This document shows positions 62,120 to 64,000 of a stretch of DNA of 64,000 nt, piece by piece. Positions within the stretch are counted from its first letter, which is position 1; every line of letters starts with the position of its first letter. The DNA lies in assembly GCA_910584865.1 (NCBI GenBank), contig CAJUCE010000014.1, positions 60,964 to 124,963 of the forward strand. The letters run 5' to 3'. Under the pieces are notes generated by a model that did no database searches, was not told where the DNA came from, and saw only the letters and a list, made by a program, of their open reading frames with translations. The DNA is from an uncultured Acetatifactor sp. GTDB lineage: Bacteria; Bacillota; Clostridia; Lachnospirales; Lachnospiraceae. The translations under genes were made by a program, and so were the position numbers.

Positions 62120-62494
62120 GCCATTATTCTGTACCCGAAATTTAGTTACATAACTGGAATATCCAGTTACGTTGTTTCACGGCTCCCTTTCCTGCTCTAC
62201 TGGAAACAGGCAACTCGCTCGCCGTAAATTCATTTGTCTTCTCTCTACATGGGCTAAGAATACCACGATTTGGGGGAAATGACAAGCGGAAAAGCGAAAC
62301 TCAAAAGAACGGTATGGTCCCTATTTTCCAACTTTAAAAAATTATCGATTTTGGAAATAGATTACATATGGCCGGCTCCTATCTCTATCAGAACCAGGAA
62401 TCAAAGTATACTTTTTCGCACATCTGTCTATCGTTTTCCTGCGAAAAGTCTCCACACTCTATCGTTACTCTCTATCTGCAAAACGAAAATGTAA
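62120..62494. other. intergenic stretch of about 375 bases
   Basis: No gene with an RBS seen; a 74-codon frame (62270-62494) has no ribosome binding site or family look. TTACATAACTGGAATATCCAGTTACG near 62145-62171 contains an inverted repeat (AACTGGA/TCCAGTT) close to the Uma2 start. Confidence 0.35.
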
Positions 62495-62523
62495 TTGTAA
62501 AAGAAGCAGATTTATGATACGAT
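62495..62523 (+). promoter_or_regulatory. sigma-A promoter of the Rpn gene
   Basis: TTGTAA (62495-62500), 17 bases, TACGAT (62518-62523). Confidence 0.5.
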
Positions 62524-62547
62524 ATAAAATAAAAAGGCGGTGAATGA

Positions 62548-63396
62548 ATGGACTCAAAAAGCCAGACAGACCTGCAAAAGAAAGAGACCCTGGACGCAAT
62601 AGGGAAATTATGCCTTTTAGATGATAATCTGATGACCTTAGTATTTGACAGAAATATCGAAGCTACGGAATTGTTGCTGAATGTCATCCTTGAGCGGAAT
62701 GATTTAGCTGTGTTAGAGGTAATTGGGCAGAGGGAATATAAAAATCCATTGCCCGGCGGACGCTCTATTACCATAGATATTTACGCGAGGGATAGAGAAG
62801 GTAAAATCTATGACATTGAAGTTCAGCGTGCCTCAGCCGGAGCAAACGTCCGCAGGGCAAGGTTTCACAGCAGTATGATTGATACAAAAATGTTGAGATC
62901 CGGACAGGAATTTAAAGAAATTCATGAATCCTATGTGATATTTATTACGGCAAATGATGCCATAGGTGCAGGATGTCCATTATATCATGTCAATCGGGTA
63001 ATCGAGGAAACCGGTACATATTTCGGCGACGGCTCCCATATCCTATACGTGAATGGCAGTTATAAAGATGACACCGATCCGATTGGAAGGTTGATGCATG
63101 ACTTTAGATGTTTAAATTCTGTGGATATGTTCTATCCAGTGTTGGCCAGACAGGTGAAATATTTTAAGGAAACGGAAGGAGGGCAAGAAATTATGTGTCA
63201 AATATTTGAAGATTTAGTGGAAAAACGGGCAGAAGAACGGGCAGAAGAACGGGCAGAAGAACGGGCTCTGGAAGAAAAGAAAGCGTCTGCACGCCGCATG
63301 ATTGCAAGAGGTAAGCTGACTGTTGAAGAAATTGCAGAGGATGCCGATTTGCCGATTGAAATTGTGAGAGATTTAACCGGCTTAGAATTGGTATAG
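62548..63396 (+). CDS. Rpn-family PD-(D/E)XK nuclease (recombination-promoting nuclease / putative transposase)
   Basis: 282 residues. Rpn core: LMTLVFDRNIEATELLLNVIL, SITIDIYARDREGKIYDIEVQRA with the Asp and ExQ catalytic residues, ARFHSSMIDTKML, and VIFITANDAIGAGCPLYHVNR. Then LRCLNS-type tail, an RAEERAEERAEE coding repeat (12-base units near 63225-63265) and a C-terminal segment ending LPIEIVRDLTGL. Full family length. Rpn proteins are phase-variable-prone nucleases implicated in horizontal transfer and defence. Confidence 0.88.
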   Translation: MDSKSQTDLQKKETLDAIGKLCLLDDNLMTLVFDRNIEATELLLNVILERNDLAVLEVIGQREYKNPLPGGRSITIDIYARDREGKIYDIEVQRASAGANVRRARFHSSMIDTKMLRSGQEFKEIHESYVIFITANDAIGAGCPLYHVNRVIEETGTYFGDGSHILYVNGSYKDDTDPIGRLMHDFRCLNSVDMFYPVLARQVKYFKETEGGQEIMCQIFEDLVEKRAEERAEERAEERALEEKKASARRMIARGKLTVEEIAEDADLPIEIVRDLTGLELV

Positions 63397-63438
63397 GAAT
63401 CAGAAGGCCTACACAATATCAGCCAGAATGAAAGGCCT

Positions 63439-63480
63439 GGGGCAGAGCATTAAGGAAATGCTGCTGCCCCCGGTCTTATT
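63439..63480 (+). terminator. terminator of the Rpn gene
   Basis: GGGGCAG-AGCATT pairs with AATGCT-G-CTGCCCC (one bulged G), 5-base loop, followed by CCGGTCTTATTT. Confidence 0.55.
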
Positions 63481-63488
63481 TCGTTGGC

Positions 63489-63599
63489 ATGTATAGTGTT
63501 GTCGAAAACCTCAATCTTATTTATCCAGGGACATGTGATTATGCAACATATTTAGGCGAAAAAAAGGAGCAGGATGGAGAAATATTTACTGAAGAATAA
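63489..63599 (+). pseudogene. 36-codon frame, possible gene remnant
   Basis: Encodes MYSVVENLNLIYPG and ends GEIFTEE. The composition looks like a protein C-terminus and there is no ribosome binding site, so it may be the tail of a lost gene. Low support. Confidence 0.25.
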
Positions 63600-63626
63600 C
63601 GCTGTAAATTAACGTGCATATTTGCG

Positions 63627-63655
63627 TTGCTATTTTTATGTGTCTTGTATATAAT
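63627..63655 (+). promoter_or_regulatory. promoter of the antitoxin gene
   Basis: TTGCTA (63627-63632), 17 bases, TATAAT (63650-63655); leader of about 20 bases. Phd/YefM antitoxins usually repress their own promoter. Confidence 0.6.
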
Positions 63656-63679
63656 AAATTTTAGAAGGAGATGATGACT

Positions 63680-63925
63680 ATGCCAAACATAAAACCAATA
63701 TCAGATTTAAGAAACTATACTGAAGTGTTAAAAGAAGTAAGCACGAATCAGCCAGTATATCTTACCCGCAATGGCAGGGGTGCTTATGCCATCGTAGATG
63801 TGAATGAATTGGATCGGCTGAAGGCAACGATAAAGCTTTTGGCTAAATTAGAGGAAGGAGAGCGGTCTGCCAGAGAAAAAGGCTGGTTGACAGCAGATGA
63901 GGTAGAAGCTGCACTGGGATTATAA
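63680..63925 (+). CDS. Phd/YefM-family antitoxin
   Basis: 81 residues from MPNIKPISDLRNY (AAGGAG nine bases upstream). PISDLRNYTEVLKEVSTNQPVYLTRNGRGAYAIVDV is the DNA-binding and dimer part of Phd/YefM antitoxins; the acidic C-terminus (LEEGERSAREKGWL) would wrap the toxin. The expected RelE/ParE toxin downstream is cut to nine codons (63927-63956), so this is an orphan antitoxin. Confidence 0.85.
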   Translation: MPNIKPISDLRNYTEVLKEVSTNQPVYLTRNGRGAYAIVDVNELDRLKATIKLLAKLEEGERSAREKGWLTADEVEAALGL

Positions 63926-63926
63926 T

Positions 63927-63956
63927 ATGCCAAAGCTAATTTATAGTAACTGGTAG
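63927..63956 (+). pseudogene. start of a RelE/ParE toxin gene, truncated
   Basis: ATG one base after the antitoxin stop encodes MPKLIYSNW then TAG. MPKLIYS is a common ParE/RelE opening. The following 44 bases carry no toxin-like frame. Confidence 0.5.
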
Positions 63957-64000
63957 ATAATCCGTACCACTGAAATCCCAAAGATTTTGTGCTAATCTAA

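Noticed and set aside
1..64000. tRNA or rRNA genes
   Set aside because: No cloverleaf with conserved TTCGA-type arms or rRNA-like conserved blocks was noticed on either strand.

Overview
The window looks like a Firmicutes (Clostridia) chromosome, most likely a gut Lachnospiraceae. The evidence is AGGAGG-type ribosome binding sites, consensus sigma-A promoters, membrane-anchored GH25 muramidases, DUF6056/DUF6020/GtrII-type membrane proteins and Rpn/Uma2/AAA-DUF1703 accessory proteins. Most of it is moderately GC-rich. The stretch from about 5.9 to 15.4 kb is clearly AT-rich and behaves like an inserted island. I see no rRNA, tRNA, CRISPR array or intact transposase.

Layout. (1) 1-5.85 kb, minus strand: an rfb operon driven by a perfect TTGACA-N17-TATAAT promoter, in the order rfbB, rfbA, GH25 muramidase, rfbC, Wzm-like ABC permease, DUF6056-like membrane protein (cut by the window edge). 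rfbD is not in view. (2) 5.9-15.4 kb, AT-rich island: a broken RloA/RloB-type ATPase/TOPRIM pair, then a region bounded by two diverged copies of a terminator-plus-43-bp-palindrome repeat. Inside are a TcdR-like group 5 sigma factor, a TcdE-like holin translationally coupled to it, a leaderless 830-residue peptidoglycan-binding/glycosidase-like protein, a lipoprotein, and a leaderless SH3-like protein. The sigma gene, the 830-residue gene and the SH3-like gene each have upstream the same 10-mer TAGTTTACAT followed at fixed distance by a CTTTTT-like -10. I read this as a self-regulated, holin-dependent secretion cassette built like the Clostridioides difficile toxin locus but with a cell-wall-directed cargo. 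(3) 15.4-22.5 kb: a two-HTH regulator, a very large anchored GH25 protein with an acidic cytoplasmic tail and a PT-rich stalk, and a divergent SGNH-fold protein that has lost its catalytic Ser.

(4) 22.5-42.7 kb, minus strand, apparently one long transcription unit from a TTGACT-N17-TAAGAT promoter: a DUF4910 protein, an adenylation domain, a formyltransferase, an acyl carrier protein, an AAC(3)-like acyltransferase, a polysialyltransferase-like protein, a PglK-like ABC flippase, a GT2, PseF, a PseI-formyltransferase fusion, PseG, an SGNH hydrolase, a GtrII-like transferase, an ArnC-like GT2, WecE/RffA and three GT-C-like membrane proteins. This should make, acylate, polymerise and export a nonulosonate-containing surface glycan. 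(5) 42.8-48.6 kb, plus strand, divergent: two large membrane proteins, acyltransferase 3 and an SGNH hydrolase. (6) 48.7-57.7 kb, minus: Uma2, a repeat-bearing membrane protein, two GT2 enzymes, a GNAT (possible PseH), a membrane protein, PseC and Glf. PseC here completes part of the pathway of region 4; PseB is not in the window. (7) 58-64 kb: a hemerythrin-REC protein, an AAA/DUF1703 protein, a second Uma2, an Rpn nuclease, and a Phd-type antitoxin followed by only the first codons of a toxin.

Starts were moved inward from the longest reading frame wherever a ribosome binding site, an overlap with the preceding stop, or family length called for it. Family names are from reading motifs and were not checked by database search.
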